Notes under the pieces: generated by a model
Databases searched by the model: none
What the model saw: the letters and a program-made list of their open reading frames with translations, nothing else
Told to the model about the DNA's origin: nothing
Source of the DNA: Pelodictyon phaeoclathratiforme BU-1
Lineage (GTDB): Bacteria > Bacteroidota > Chlorobiia > Chlorobiales > Chlorobiaceae
DNA: 64,000 nt
NCBI RefSeq assembly: GCF_000020645.1
Contig: NC_011060.1
Span: 1,192,501-1,256,500 of the forward strand
Direction: 5' to 3'
Program-made: the position numbers and the translations under genes
Part shown: positions 52,296 to 61,686 of the stretch, piece by piece
Numbering within the stretch: the stretch's first letter is position 1
Layout: each line of letters opens with the position of its first letter

Positions 52296-53075
52296 GTGTC
52301 GATGCTGAAAGTCCGTCGCAGTCGACTGTATACCTTGTGGTTTGGCTGGTATTCACGGCGCCAGTTCAGAAGGTATTTTAATTCGGTACGTGTTTTTATG
52401 CAATCCGGAGTGCAGGAGATGGAGCATGGTATTCCGGTTGTATTTTATGCAAATCACTCCTGCTGGTGGGATGGTTTCTGGTCGCAACTCTGTACGGAAG
52501 AATTATTTCATCAGAATCTGCATATCATTATCGAATTTAAGCAGTTGCAGAAACATCGCTTCTTTACCCGTATAGGAGCTTTTTCTCTTGACCGTTCCCA
52601 TCCGAGAAGTGCGATCCAGACGATTCATTATGCTGCTGAATTGCTGACCGCAAAAAGCGAAAGACAGAATGCCTTGTGGATTTTCCCTCAGGGCAGGATA
52701 GAGTCTATCGACAAACGCCCCCTTTTCTTTTTTAAAGGGACAGCTTCGATTGTTTCTCGCGTTCTTGAAACTATTCCAGGGATTTACCTGGTTTCAGTTG
52801 TCAGCCGGATTGAATACCTCGAAGAGCAAAAACCTGAGCTGTTTTTGTCTTTCAGGGAACCGCTTCAGATTACCCCTACCGAGTTTTTAGGACCGGATGC
52901 TCTTACGGCCTACATGCAGAGGATGACTGAGACCCATCTTGACGAACTTAAGGAGAAGATTATCAACCGGACATTTGATGATGCGCATCTTCTTGTCAGG
53001 GGAAAGCCATCCATAAACAGAAGGATTGAAGCGATCAGGCTGTTTTTGCATCTGGATAAAAGAGAGAAGAGTTAA
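52296..53075 (+). CDS. Lysophospholipid acyltransferase-like protein (PlsC superfamily)
   Basis: A 259 aa acyltransferase-fold protein. The catalytic HX4D motif is YANHSCWWDGFW, followed by SLDRSHPRS and the second block IFPQGRIESID, corresponding to the EGTR-type site. The divergent motif spacing and lack of strong membrane segments suggest a membrane-associated enzyme of glycerolipid or glycolipid synthesis other than classical PlsC. Start is GTG at 52296 or the ATG at 52302. It follows the aminotransferase with 1 bp between. Confidence 0.85.
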   Translation: MSMLKVRRSRLYTLWFGWYSRRQFRRYFNSVRVFMQSGVQEMEHGIPVVFYANHSCWWDGFWSQLCTEELFHQNLHIIIEFKQLQKHRFFTRIGAFSLDRSHPRSAIQTIHYAAELLTAKSERQNALWIFPQGRIESIDKRPLFFFKGTASIVSRVLETIPGIYLVSVVSRIEYLEEQKPELFLSFREPLQITPTEFLGPDALTAYMQRMTETHLDELKEKIINRTFDDAHLLVRGKPSINRRIEAIRLFLHLDKREKS

Positions 53076-53264
53076 CCTGTATTTCTGATATAGCTAAAAA
53101 GAAGATAAATTTGCCTACCTTGAGGACAGCAAAGAGAATGGCTGGCAGAGGAGAGGTTTTCTGTACATCAAAGCACCTTATTTAACGTCCTTAATTTACT
53201 TAAGTTGTAATTATATAAGAATATATGCGGGTTTATGGTTTCCTGCATTCCAAATTAACCGGTT

Positions 53265-54242
53265 ATGAGCAATGTCATATGTAGTTGTCTTTTAGGTGAT
53301 AATACCAATGTAAGGCTGCGGCTTTCACAATTGCTGCACAGTGAGATGGAATCTATTTATGGGCCAGTTTCTGATGATGCTTCCGACGATATATGTGAAG
53401 TTGAGTTGCAGGGTTGCAGAAGGGAGTTTTTCATCAACAACACAGGAGTTCCTTTCAGTATCGGGTTGCAGGTCATTATCGAATCAGACGGTGGTTATGA
53501 TTTTGGTATTGTTTATTCAACTGGTCAGATAGCGCGCAAAAAGCTTCAGCTCAAAGGGCTGGATAAGAATGGCCAGGAGTGGACTGCAGTGTTGCGGATT
53601 GCTGACGAGAGTGACAAACTGGCAATTCTTGATTTGAAAAAACGGCAATCGGAGATACGGGAGGTCTGTCTCAACAAAATTAAAAAGCACGAACTTGATC
53701 TGAAACTGGTTGATGTTGAATTGCGTATGGATCAACAGAAACTGTCGGTCTACTATACCTCTTCACATCGGGTTGATTTCAGGACACTTGTTCGTGATCT
53801 TGCCGGAGAGTTCAAGGCAAGAATCCAGATGGTGCAGATAACCACACGAGAGGAAGCAAGGAGAGCGAATGCTTTTGGGCCATGCGGTTGCCTTCTCTGT
53901 TGCTCGAGCTGGCTGCCTAAAATCCATGCCAACCCCTTTGCTGAAAAGTCGCAATACACCGAAGCAGCAGGCAACGAGAGCCATGCTTTCAATATTACCG
54001 GATTATGTAATCGTCCCAAATGCTGTCTTGGGTATTCAAAACATGAAAAAGGCTGCCGCTCTCAGTCGAACGGCAACTCATCGCTCCCCCTTGCAGGAAG
54101 CAAGGTCATCACGCCTGAGGGTCCGGCTGTTGTAGAAAGTGTTGATGCTCAGAAAAAACTTGTCTGGCTTCGCTATCTCAAGAACGATCAGACACGCAGA
54201 TTCCCTATTAACAAGTTCAACGCCCTGTTTGTAAAAAAATAA
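53265..54242 (+). CDS. ricT: PSP1-domain protein, RicT/YaaT-like
   Basis: A 325 aa protein of the PSP1 family. The C-terminal half of the PSP1 core carries the cysteine signature FGPCGCLLCCSSW and GLCNRPKCCLGY, matching B. subtilis RicT (YaaT), whose cysteines help hold iron-sulfur clusters in the RicAFT complex that supports RNase Y processing. The VELRMDQQKLSVYYTSSHRV and VDFRTLVRDLA segments are family-typical. The N-terminal about 90 residues are less conserved. No ricA or ricF gene is present here. The gene stands alone before a convergent zinc-ribbon gene. Confidence 0.88.
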   Translation: MSNVICSCLLGDNTNVRLRLSQLLHSEMESIYGPVSDDASDDICEVELQGCRREFFINNTGVPFSIGLQVIIESDGGYDFGIVYSTGQIARKKLQLKGLDKNGQEWTAVLRIADESDKLAILDLKKRQSEIREVCLNKIKKHELDLKLVDVELRMDQQKLSVYYTSSHRVDFRTLVRDLAGEFKARIQMVQITTREEARRANAFGPCGCLLCCSSWLPKIHANPFAEKSQYTEAAGNESHAFNITGLCNRPKCCLGYSKHEKGCRSQSNGNSSLPLAGSKVITPEGPAVVESVDAQKKLVWLRYLKNDQTRRFPINKFNALFVKK

Positions 54243-54264
54243 TTACTCGTTTTTAGTCTCAAAG

Positions 54265-54492
54265 TTAGGGATGACTTACCAGTGACGTATGGTGGCGCTC
54301 CTTCACCGGGAACTTCACCTCACCGGACTTCATATTGTGACCGCACTCCGGACAAAAGTGGTAATCGAACATATACCGCCAGTTATTGCCACATTCAGGG
54401 CATACAATATCAAGGGGATAACCGCATTTCATACAAAATTTTTCGTCTCCCCCCGTCACGTTCTGACATTTCGGACACCTAAAAGCGCTCAT
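54265..54492 (-). CDS. Small double zinc-ribbon protein
   Basis: A 75 aa protein from the ATG at 54492, preceded by GGAGAG at the right distance; an upstream ATG at 54540 lacks such a site. It contains four CxxC pairs (FRCPKCQN, FCMKCGYP, VCPECGNN, FCPECGHN), so two zinc ribbons are likely. Such proteins often act in nucleic-acid or protein binding, but no specific function can be given. It converges on the ricT-like gene with 22 bp between. Confidence 0.82.
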   Translation of the reverse strand: MSAFRCPKCQNVTGGDEKFCMKCGYPLDIVCPECGNNWRYMFDYHFCPECGHNMKSGEVKFPVKERHHTSLVSHP

Positions 54493-54815
54493 TTTCTCTC
54501 CATTTTTTGTGTTACTGTTGCTACAGTTTCTCTTCTGCAACGATCATACATTCCTGCAACGCTATCCTCTTTCAAGTCATAGAACGCGAAGTTGATCACT
54601 TTAGTTGCAGGATATAGCGTAGTTATAATCCGGAAAAAAGTGTGTATGGCATTCTTCAACTATGCTTGATACCGGTGCGTATGAGTGTGATAAAGGAAAT
54701 GAGTGGTGCGAGTTTCCTCTTTTTGGCGGAGAATTATTTTGTTGCTCTATTTTCTATATTGGAGCTTGTTTGCATCTCGTCATCCGTGTAACCGTATTTA
54801 ATATCATTTTACCCT
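54493..54815. other. Divergent intergenic region, zinc-ribbon gene / metG
   Basis: About 320 bp that should hold promoters for both genes. I see no T-box, SAM riboswitch motif or hairpin in front of metG, and no protein-like frame. Confidence 0.45.
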
Positions 54816-56918
54816 ATGCATCCGTTTACAAAAACCCTTGTCACAACAGCACTTCCATACGCCAATGGTCCGGTTCATCTTGGCCACCTGGCGGGCGTCT
54901 ATCTTCCTGCGGATCTCTATGTCCGCTATATGAGGCTCAAGGGTGAGGATATCATTCATATCGGTGGCTCGGATGAACATGGAGTGCCCATTACCATTAC
55001 AGCCGAGAGAGAGGGTATTTCACCCAAGGATGTTGTTGATCGCTATCACCGGATGAACAGTGAGGCCTTCTCAAAATGTGGTATCTCCTTTGATTATTAT
55101 GGCCGAACCACTTCTGAGGTTCACCACAAGACGGCACAGGAGTTTTTTACTGACATTGAAGAGAAGGGGATTTTTATACGAAAGAGCGAGAAGCTTTTTT
55201 TTGACCGCAAGGCTGACCGTTTTCTTTCGGATCGTTATGTGACAGGAACATGCCCGATCTGCAACAATACGGAGGCGAATGGCGATCAGTGCGAACAGTG
55301 CGGCACCCATTTAAGCCCGCTCGAACTCATCAACCCGAAAAGCAAGCTCTCCGATGCGACTCCGGAACTTCGCGAGACCATGCACTGGTATTTTCCGCTG
55401 GGACGGTTCCAGGATCAGCTTGAGAGCTATGTGCATCAGCATGAGGATGACTGGCGACAGAATGTGCTCAATTATACGCATACCTGGCTGAAGCAAGGCT
55501 TGAAAGATCGGGCAATAACCCGTGATCTTTCCTGGGGGATCAAGGTTCCTTTGGAGAGCGAAGAAGCCGAGGGAAAAGTGCTCTATGTCTGGTTTGATGC
55601 CGTGCTGGGCTATATCTCCTTTACCAGGGAATGGGCAGAAAAACTGGGGCAGAGTGAGCGGTGGAAAGAGTACTGGCAGAACCCGGAGTGTCGCCTGCTT
55701 CATTTTATTGGCAAGGATAATGTTGTGTTCCACACGCTTATGCTTCCAGCAATCCTGATGGCCTGGAATGAAGGCCGCCAAAGCGAATGCTACAATCTTG
55801 CCGACAATGTACCTGCTTCGGAATTCATGAATTTTGAGGGAAGAAAATTTTCGAAGTCGAGAAACTATGCTGTCTATCTAGGCGAGTTCCTCGAGAAATT
55901 TCCGGCCGATACCCTGCGTTACAGCATTGCGATGAACTATCCGGAAAACAAGGATACCGATTTCAGTTGGCAGGATTTTCAGAACCGAACCAACGGTGAA
56001 CTTGCCGATACTTTGGGTAACTTCATCAAGCGGTCGGTTGATTTTACCAATGCCCGTTTTGATGGCGAGGTTCCTTGGGACTACAGCGAAGACTTACTTA
56101 ATAACGTATTACTTTGCGATCAGATTGATGACATAGCAAGGGCTTATGACGGTTTTCATTTCCGGGAGGCGGTATCATCAAGTATGGACATTGCTCGCAA
56201 TGCGAATCGTTTTCTTACTCAGAATGAGCCTTGGAAGCTGATTAAAACTGATCCTGATGCTGCGGCTCGTGTTATGTCTATATCGCTTAATCTGTGTCAT
56301 GCACTCTCAATTCTATTTTATCCTGTTATTCCGGAGACCTGCAATCGCATACATGCCATGCTTGGTTTCGATGGCACGATCGACAGCCTCATAAAGCCAG
56401 GCGTTTCCCTCTGGGAGCAGGCGAAAAAGCCCGGGTTGAACAAGGGTCATCGGCTTCTTGGAAAATCTGAAATTCTCTTCACAAAAATCGAGGATGCCGA
56501 CATCGCTCCTGAACTCAAAAAAATAGAATTACTGGTTGCTGAAGCTGAAAAACGTGAGGCTGGAGCTGAACAGCAAAAGATGGAGTTCAAACCGCTCATC
56601 AGTTTTGACGACTTTCTCAAGGTCGACCTTCGGGTTGCAAGGGTCATCACGGCTGAAAAGGTGAAAAAAGCCGCAAAACTCCTGAAACTGCAACTCCAGG
56701 TTGGTTCTGCCACGAAGCAGGTACTTGCAGGGATTGCCAAATATTATACTCCGGAAGAGATGGTTGGCAAAAATGTGGTCATTGTGGCCAATCTTGCCGA
56801 TCGCACCATTCGTGATGACGTTTCAGAGGGCATGATTCTTGCCGTAGAAGGCGCTGATGGGAAGCTTTTTGTCATAGAACCCGAAGGAGAGGAAATAAAT
56901 GGCAGACAGATACAATAA
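54816..56918 (+). CDS. metG: Methionyl-tRNA synthetase
   Basis: Class I aminoacyl-tRNA synthetase, 700 aa. The HIGH motif is HLGH (21-24). The zinc-knuckle insertion has CPICNN and CEQC pairs near 145-165. The KMSKS motif is KFSKS (344-348). The C-terminal EMAP-II-like tRNA-binding domain (about 590-700) contains DFLKVDLRVARV and NLADRTIRDDVSEGM, as in dimeric MetG. The initiator tRNA gene follows 46 bp downstream, a fitting partner, although read-through is not shown. Confidence 0.97.
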   Translation: MHPFTKTLVTTALPYANGPVHLGHLAGVYLPADLYVRYMRLKGEDIIHIGGSDEHGVPITITAEREGISPKDVVDRYHRMNSEAFSKCGISFDYYGRTTSEVHHKTAQEFFTDIEEKGIFIRKSEKLFFDRKADRFLSDRYVTGTCPICNNTEANGDQCEQCGTHLSPLELINPKSKLSDATPELRETMHWYFPLGRFQDQLESYVHQHEDDWRQNVLNYTHTWLKQGLKDRAITRDLSWGIKVPLESEEAEGKVLYVWFDAVLGYISFTREWAEKLGQSERWKEYWQNPECRLLHFIGKDNVVFHTLMLPAILMAWNEGRQSECYNLADNVPASEFMNFEGRKFSKSRNYAVYLGEFLEKFPADTLRYSIAMNYPENKDTDFSWQDFQNRTNGELADTLGNFIKRSVDFTNARFDGEVPWDYSEDLLNNVLLCDQIDDIARAYDGFHFREAVSSSMDIARNANRFLTQNEPWKLIKTDPDAAARVMSISLNLCHALSILFYPVIPETCNRIHAMLGFDGTIDSLIKPGVSLWEQAKKPGLNKGHRLLGKSEILFTKIEDADIAPELKKIELLVAEAEKREAGAEQQKMEFKPLISFDDFLKVDLRVARVITAEKVKKAAKLLKLQLQVGSATKQVLAGIAKYYTPEEMVGKNVVIVANLADRTIRDDVSEGMILAVEGADGKLFVIEPEGEEINGRQIQ

Positions 56919-56964
56919 AAGTTTGCAAATGAAGATTTATTGCTTACATTGAGAGCACAAACAT

Positions 56965-57040
<76 letters not shown>

Positions 57041-57043
57041 GTT

Positions 57044-57074
57044 AAGCCGCCTCTTCAAAGGGCGGCTTTTTTGT
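57044..57074 (+). terminator. Intrinsic terminator after initiator tRNA
   Basis: AAGCCGCC (57044-57051) pairs with GGCGGCTT (57061-57068), followed by a run of T. It ends the tRNA-fMet transcript. Confidence 0.88.
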
Positions 57075-57096
57075 TACCCTCAGTTTACAGGCACTC

Positions 57097-58350
57097 ATGA
57101 CTCTTGAAAACTTGCGTTCCCGACTGTATTCCCTGGCCAGAAAAAAGCGCGTCTCTCTGTTTTTTTTCTACGCAGTTGTCTTCGTGCTCTTTTCGTATTC
57201 TGTTTCGGCTGAACCGTTACTCTGCGGTATCGATCGGCTCGAAGCCTCCGGATTCCAGGAGTTCTCCGGTTTACGGATCGGTCTCATTACCAATGCAGCA
57301 AGCATCAACCGGAAAGGGGAGCCGGGCTATGCCATCATGCTTCGCAGCGGTGTTAACCTGAAGTTTCTGATGGCTCCCGAGCATGGTTTTTCAGCGGATA
57401 TTGAAGCAGGTAAAAAAGTTGGCAGCAGCGTGGTTTCAGATACGCTTCCGGTTTATTCACTCTACGGAGCTTCAAAAAAACCGGATATCCGAAAGTTGCA
57501 GGAAGTTGATCTGCTTGTTTTTGATCTTCAGGATGTCGGCACCCGTTGCTATACCTATATTTCGACTATGAAGAGTGCGATGGAAGCGTGTGAAGAGGCT
57601 GGCATAGCCTTCATGGTTCTTGATCGTCCCAATCCTGTTATTCCCCTGCATGCCGAAGGGTTTATGCTGGCGCCCGGATATGAGTCGTTTGTTGGGGCGG
57701 TTGCTGTTCCTTTTCTTCATGCGATGACGGTAGGCGAGATTGCTCTGTTGCTGAAGGAGCAATGCTGCAAGAAGCTTGATCTCCGAGTGATTGCGATGCA
57801 GGGGTACGGGCGGGACAAGTTTGCTGATGAGTATCCGGGATTCAGCTTCAAGAGCCCTTCGCCGAACATCAGAAGTATTGACACGGCAATAGTTTATCCT
57901 GCCACCGTCTTTTTCGAAGCGACAACCCTCAGTGAAGGGCGGGGTACCGATGCCCCTTTCATGCAGTTTGGAGCCCCTTTTATCAAAAGCGGTGAGCTTG
58001 CTGATGCGCTCAAAAGGTACAGCTTGCCGGGAGTTTCGTTCAGTGCCGTCATTTTTCAGCCCACTTCAGGCAAGTTCAGCGGCGTTCAATGCCAGGGAGT
58101 GAAGCTCACGGTGACTGATCGTAAAACGTTCACTCCATTTCGAACAGCAACTGCACTCTTGCTTGAACTTCAGCGCCTCTACCCTGATAAACTTGCTCTT
58201 GATCAGAGAGGTGATTTTTTTGACCGTCTTGCAGGAACCCCTCTTTTTCGGAAGATGATCAAAAAACAGCTTTCCCTTGAAAGCATTCTGGAGGAGAGTC
58301 GCTTGCAAGTGGAGCAGTTCAAACCCGCCTCTTATTTGCTCTACCACTGA
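57097..58350 (+). CDS. DUF1343 / NamZ-type exo-beta-N-acetylmuramidase-like protein
   Basis: A 417 aa secreted protein of the DUF1343 family; the founding characterised member NamZ removes N-acetylmuramic acid from peptidoglycan fragments. An N-terminal hydrophobic segment (about 18-36, ending SVSAEP) looks like a signal peptide. Family blocks: IGLITNAASI, LMAPEHGFSAD, LPVYSLYG, VFDLQDVGTRCYTYIST, LDRPNPV, and the ATTLSEGRGT and FQPTSGKFSG motifs. It probably works in cell-wall turnover in the periplasm. It converges on cfa with 6 bp between. Confidence 0.9.
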   Translation: MTLENLRSRLYSLARKKRVSLFFFYAVVFVLFSYSVSAEPLLCGIDRLEASGFQEFSGLRIGLITNAASINRKGEPGYAIMLRSGVNLKFLMAPEHGFSADIEAGKKVGSSVVSDTLPVYSLYGASKKPDIRKLQEVDLLVFDLQDVGTRCYTYISTMKSAMEACEEAGIAFMVLDRPNPVIPLHAEGFMLAPGYESFVGAVAVPFLHAMTVGEIALLLKEQCCKKLDLRVIAMQGYGRDKFADEYPGFSFKSPSPNIRSIDTAIVYPATVFFEATTLSEGRGTDAPFMQFGAPFIKSGELADALKRYSLPGVSFSAVIFQPTSGKFSGVQCQGVKLTVTDRKTFTPFRTATALLLELQRLYPDKLALDQRGDFFDRLAGTPLFRKMIKKQLSLESILEESRLQVEQFKPASYLLYH

Positions 58351-58356
58351 AATGCC

Positions 58357-59475
58357 TTACCGGGGAATAGCTGTTCTGCCGGGCAGGCCATTTTTTGAAA
58401 GCAGTATCTGCCAGAGCTGAATAGAACGGGCCCGGAAAGAGCCTGAAAAGCTTAACAGGTAGTAGCGCCACATGCGTTGAAACCGTTCATTGTATCGGGT
58501 GCGCAGTTTTGGCCACTGCTTCTCGAAGTTCTCATGCCATGCCTTGAGTGTCAGGGAGTAGTCATAGGTAAAGACGTGCCAGTCTTCGAGCGTGAAAAGC
58601 CCCTCATAATTTTTTGTAATCTGGCTTGCAGAGGGTAGCATGGAGTTTGGAAAGATGTATTTGCAACTCCATGGATCACCATTGGTACAGGGTGTGTTGC
58701 TGCCGATAGTGTGCAGCAGGGTGATACCATCCGGCTTCAGGCATCTGTTGATCATCCTGAAATAGTTTCGGTAATTTTTATGTCCGACATGTTCGAACAT
58801 ACCGATTGAATAAATTCTGTCGAAGGAATCCTGGATGGCGCGATAGTCGGTCACCTCAATGGTGACTGGCAGACCTTTGCACTGTTCCCTGGCAAATCTG
58901 GCCTGTTCGGCAGAAACCGTTATAGCGGTCACCGAAACACCATACTCTTCAGCAGCGAAGCGGGCAGCTCCACCCCAGCCGCAGCCGATATCGAGGATAT
59001 GCATTCCTGGCTTAAGCTGCAGTTTGTCGAATACCAGGCGGAGTTTCTTCTCCTGCGCTTCATCAAGATCCTCAGTCTCTTTCCAGTATCCACAGCTATA
59101 GATCATGCGTTTATCGAGCATGGTTTCAAAGAGGTCATTCCCGGTATCGTAATGGTGTTTCCCGACGGTAAATGCTCTTGACGGTCGTTGCAGGTTGAAG
59201 GTTTTGCCGATCCATTTTCCAGCCAGCATGGCCGGAGTAACGATTTGTTCATCAACCTTCGAGCTGAGGAGCCGGAAAAAGAACTCTTCAAGGTCATGGC
59301 AATCCCACCAGCAATCCATGTAGGCCTCTCCAAGACCGAGGTTGCCCTCGGTGATGACACGCTGGAAAACAAGGGGCTGATGAATCTGGATGTCCCAACG
59401 ACGATGGCCATTGATACTGATGTCTGCAGGTTCGAAGAGACGTTCCAACTGCGTTTTAAAGTAGTTGTTCAACAT
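58357..59475 (-). CDS. cfa: Cyclopropane-fatty-acyl-phospholipid synthase
   Basis: SAM-dependent enzyme that adds a methylene bridge to unsaturated acyl chains of membrane phospholipids, 372 aa. The N-terminal lipid-binding region has the LGEAYMDCWWDCHDLEEFF motif. SAM motif I is ILDIGCGWGGAARFAAEEYG, followed by GMFEHVGHKNY and PGIT-type LLHTIGS. The C-terminal YDYSLTLKAWHENF and YYLLSFSGSFRAR are typical. It may respond to membrane stress. Weak AGGAA precedes the ATG at 59475. Confidence 0.95.
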   Translation of the reverse strand: MLNNYFKTQLERLFEPADISINGHRRWDIQIHQPLVFQRVITEGNLGLGEAYMDCWWDCHDLEEFFFRLLSSKVDEQIVTPAMLAGKWIGKTFNLQRPSRAFTVGKHHYDTGNDLFETMLDKRMIYSCGYWKETEDLDEAQEKKLRLVFDKLQLKPGMHILDIGCGWGGAARFAAEEYGVSVTAITVSAEQARFAREQCKGLPVTIEVTDYRAIQDSFDRIYSIGMFEHVGHKNYRNYFRMINRCLKPDGITLLHTIGSNTPCTNGDPWSCKYIFPNSMLPSASQITKNYEGLFTLEDWHVFTYDYSLTLKAWHENFEKQWPKLRTRYNERFQRMWRYYLLSFSGSFRARSIQLWQILLSKNGLPGRTAIPR

Positions 59476-59876
59476 TTCCTGAGAGTCAGTTTTGATGGGT
59501 AAGAAGCTATCCTGAAGCCTTGAATGTTCCTTCTGTCCTCAACCGACAAATCTGCGCATTTCCCTTATGCAAGTATTGCCTGTTGACTGGAAATTGTCAA
59601 TCTCCAGATCTGCAAGCAATTCTCCCTCGTTATTTCTGAAGAAAAAATCCTCACCTCATACTCAGCAACTTTTTTATTTCATCGCTGATGTATAATACCG
59701 AAATACAGTGTAATGTACGTAATGATCGGCTTTTTGTCAAGCCTTCTCCAGGTTGCTTGTGGATCGAAAGGGTGTACTTTCAACCGTGGAGCTGAAAAAA
59801 AGCAGGAGAAGAGCTTCCGTTCAGGAATTCTGGATGGGAGCAGGAGTTCAGAGAATGGAAACAGAGAGGAGGTCAG
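59476..59876. other. Intergenic region between STAS gene and cfa
   Basis: About 400 bp. It should contain the cfa promoter on the minus strand. On the plus strand there is a perfect TATAAT (59691-59696), but no good -35 and no gene it could serve. No RNA gene or hairpin was recognised. Confidence 0.4.
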
Positions 59877-60515
59877 TCAAGCCTCAGACTCTTTTTTCTG
59901 TTTTTTTTGTTTCGATGTCGTTTCTGATTCCGGTTTTTTGGGACGTCCTCTTTTTTTTGAGCCACTCTCTTTTTCGGCCTTTGGGCTGGGGAGTTCCGGT
60001 TCAGTGGCCATTTCATCGGGCTCTACAAGCTGTTCGTCAAGGCTTTCGTCGAGATGTTCATCGTGGATCTCTGGTTCGACGATAAGATCAAGATCATCGC
60101 ACAGGAGTTCATCGATGATTTCATCTACCGGAGTCTGTGACTTTCCTCTCACACCTCGCTTGCTTTTCATTGCGGGCTCAATCAGGGTAACAACCTCATT
60201 TATGGAAGAAAAAATGTAGAGTTGTTTGTCGAGATTGGTCAATTTGAGAAGATCCTTGATCTGTTTACAGAGAGAGACAAAAATGGCCAATCCCTCTGAC
60301 TGATTCGAGAGTTGATGAGCAAGCAGCATTGAGCTTATTCCGCAGGAATCAATGGCTTTTACCTGAGAAAAATCGATAATCAGGTTTTTGGTGTTCTCCT
60401 TGTTCACCATTCCGTCAATTGCCTGCCTGAATGCCTCTTTATGACGGAAATCGAAAACATCTTCCTCTATTTTCAGGATGGTCAATTCTTTACGGGTTGA
60501 TACTGAGTGTTTCAT
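59877..60515 (-). CDS. STAS-domain protein with acidic linker and AT-hook-like tail
   Basis: A 212 aa protein. Residues about 1-115 form a STAS domain (anti-sigma-factor antagonist fold) with the phosphorylatable serine motif IDSCGISSM, Ser57 being the candidate. A very acidic linker (about 130-180, rich in Asp and Glu) leads to a basic end containing KKRGRPKKP (187-195), the core of an AT-hook that binds the minor groove of A/T-rich DNA, followed by KQKKQKK. STAS antagonists are not normally fused to DNA-binding tails. No anti-sigma kinase gene is nearby. The tail could instead be a nonspecific charged region. Confidence 0.85.
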   Translation of the reverse strand: MKHSVSTRKELTILKIEEDVFDFRHKEAFRQAIDGMVNKENTKNLIIDFSQVKAIDSCGISSMLLAHQLSNQSEGLAIFVSLCKQIKDLLKLTNLDKQLYIFSSINEVVTLIEPAMKSKRGVRGKSQTPVDEIIDELLCDDLDLIVEPEIHDEHLDESLDEQLVEPDEMATEPELPSPKAEKESGSKKRGRPKKPESETTSKQKKQKKESEA

Positions 60516-60729
60516 GGTGATTTCCTGCGATAAAACCTGTAAAAGATTATAAATAAAACAGAGAGAGAATTACTCGCCAAGAGGATTATGCAACTTGTTG
60601 ATAAAAAACACAGGGCATGATTTCCATGGGAGAGTCATTAATACCTAAGGTAAAAAAAAAGCTCATTGTTAATATTTATTTTAATCCGGAAAAAAAGATT
60701 TCTTGCATACATAGAGGTAAATGGAGTGA

Positions 60730-61686
60730 TCAGGGGCCTTTTGAAAGCCGTTCAGCCAGCGAGTCAAGCTCCTTGCTGTTCAATGGGGCATCTGTCCAGT
60801 TTACGCTGAGCCGATTGTGAAAAAAAGTCAACTGCCGTTTTGCATAATTGCGTGTATGCTGCTTTATCAGTCGAACAGCATCATCAAACGAGATCATTCC
60901 ATCGAGGTATTGAAAAAATTCCTGATATCCCACCGATTGCAGAGAAGATACTTTTCCACTGGCAATCAGTTTGTGATACTTGTGATAAAGCCCTTTAGCC
61001 TCATCGTAGAGTCCTGCATCAATCATATTATCAGTACGATGGTTGATACGCTGATAGAGCGTGGCACGCTCCATTGCAAGCCCTGTAGTGACAAAGCAGA
61101 GGTCACCATGCTGTCGCTTTTTTGCCCTTGCCTGTAACTCTGTGACGCTCAAACCGGTTATCTCAATGATTTCAAGACTTCGGATAAGGCGCTGGCTTTT
61201 TGTGGGGTCAAGAGTTGCGGCCTGATCGGGGTCTCTTTCGAACAGCTTTGCATAGAGCTTCTCGTTTCCTTCCTCTTCAAGTTCACCAAGCAGTCTTGCT
61301 CTTATTTCCGGGTTTGCGGGAGGGAGATCAGCAAACCCTTCAATCAGCCCCTCAAGGTAGAGTGTGGATCCTCCAGCAACAACCGCACGCTTTCCCCTTC
61401 GGTGCAGAGTGATAATCCGCTCTGCAGCTTCTGTGGCAAAGTCACCAGCCGTGAAGGGTTCTCCAATATTTTTTTCATTGACAAAATGGTGTCTTATCTC
61501 CCCGAGCGCACTCTCCGAAGGTTTCGCTGCACCGATATCAAATTCGCGGTAAATCTGCCGTGAATCGGCAGAGATGATTTCACCTCCGATCTTTTTTGCA
61601 ACTGCCAAAGCAAGGGCAGATTTGCCAGAAGCTGTGGGTCCAAGAATAACAATAACCGACGGTTGTTTCTTCTCTGCTGTGGCCAT
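60730..61686 (-). CDS. miaA: tRNA dimethylallyltransferase
   Basis: Transfers a dimethylallyl group to adenine-37 of tRNAs that read UNN codons. The ATG at 61686 (MATAEKKQPSVIVILGPTAS) gives 318 aa; the frame extends to 61719. P-loop GPTASGKSAL, ISADSRQIYREFDIGAAKPS, GGSTLYLEGLIEG and the C-terminal HTRNYAKRQLTFF block are all present. Confidence 0.95.
   Translation of the reverse strand: MATAEKKQPSVIVILGPTASGKSALALAVAKKIGGEIISADSRQIYREFDIGAAKPSESALGEIRHHFVNEKNIGEPFTAGDFATEAAERIITLHRRGKRAVVAGGSTLYLEGLIEGFADLPPANPEIRARLLGELEEEGNEKLYAKLFERDPDQAATLDPTKSQRLIRSLEIIEITGLSVTELQARAKKRQHGDLCFVTTGLAMERATLYQRINHRTDNMIDAGLYDEAKGLYHKYHKLIASGKVSSLQSVGYQEFFQYLDGMISFDDAVRLIKQHTRNYAKRQLTFFHNRLSVNWTDAPLNSKELDSLAERLSKGP

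Noticed and set aside
54541..54815. T-box or SAM riboswitch before metG
   Set aside because: No T-box core, stem series or terminator/antiterminator pair could be seen.
59668..59696. TATAAT on the plus strand as a promoter for an antisense RNA to the STAS gene
   Set aside because: No acceptable -35 and no hairpin or terminator downstream; chance match is likely in A/T-rich DNA.
59713..60219. Plus-strand Ser-rich frame of 168 codons opposite the STAS gene
   Set aside because: Low-complexity Ser/Cys/Phe composition is the complement of the acidic STAS tail; no ribosome-binding site or family features.
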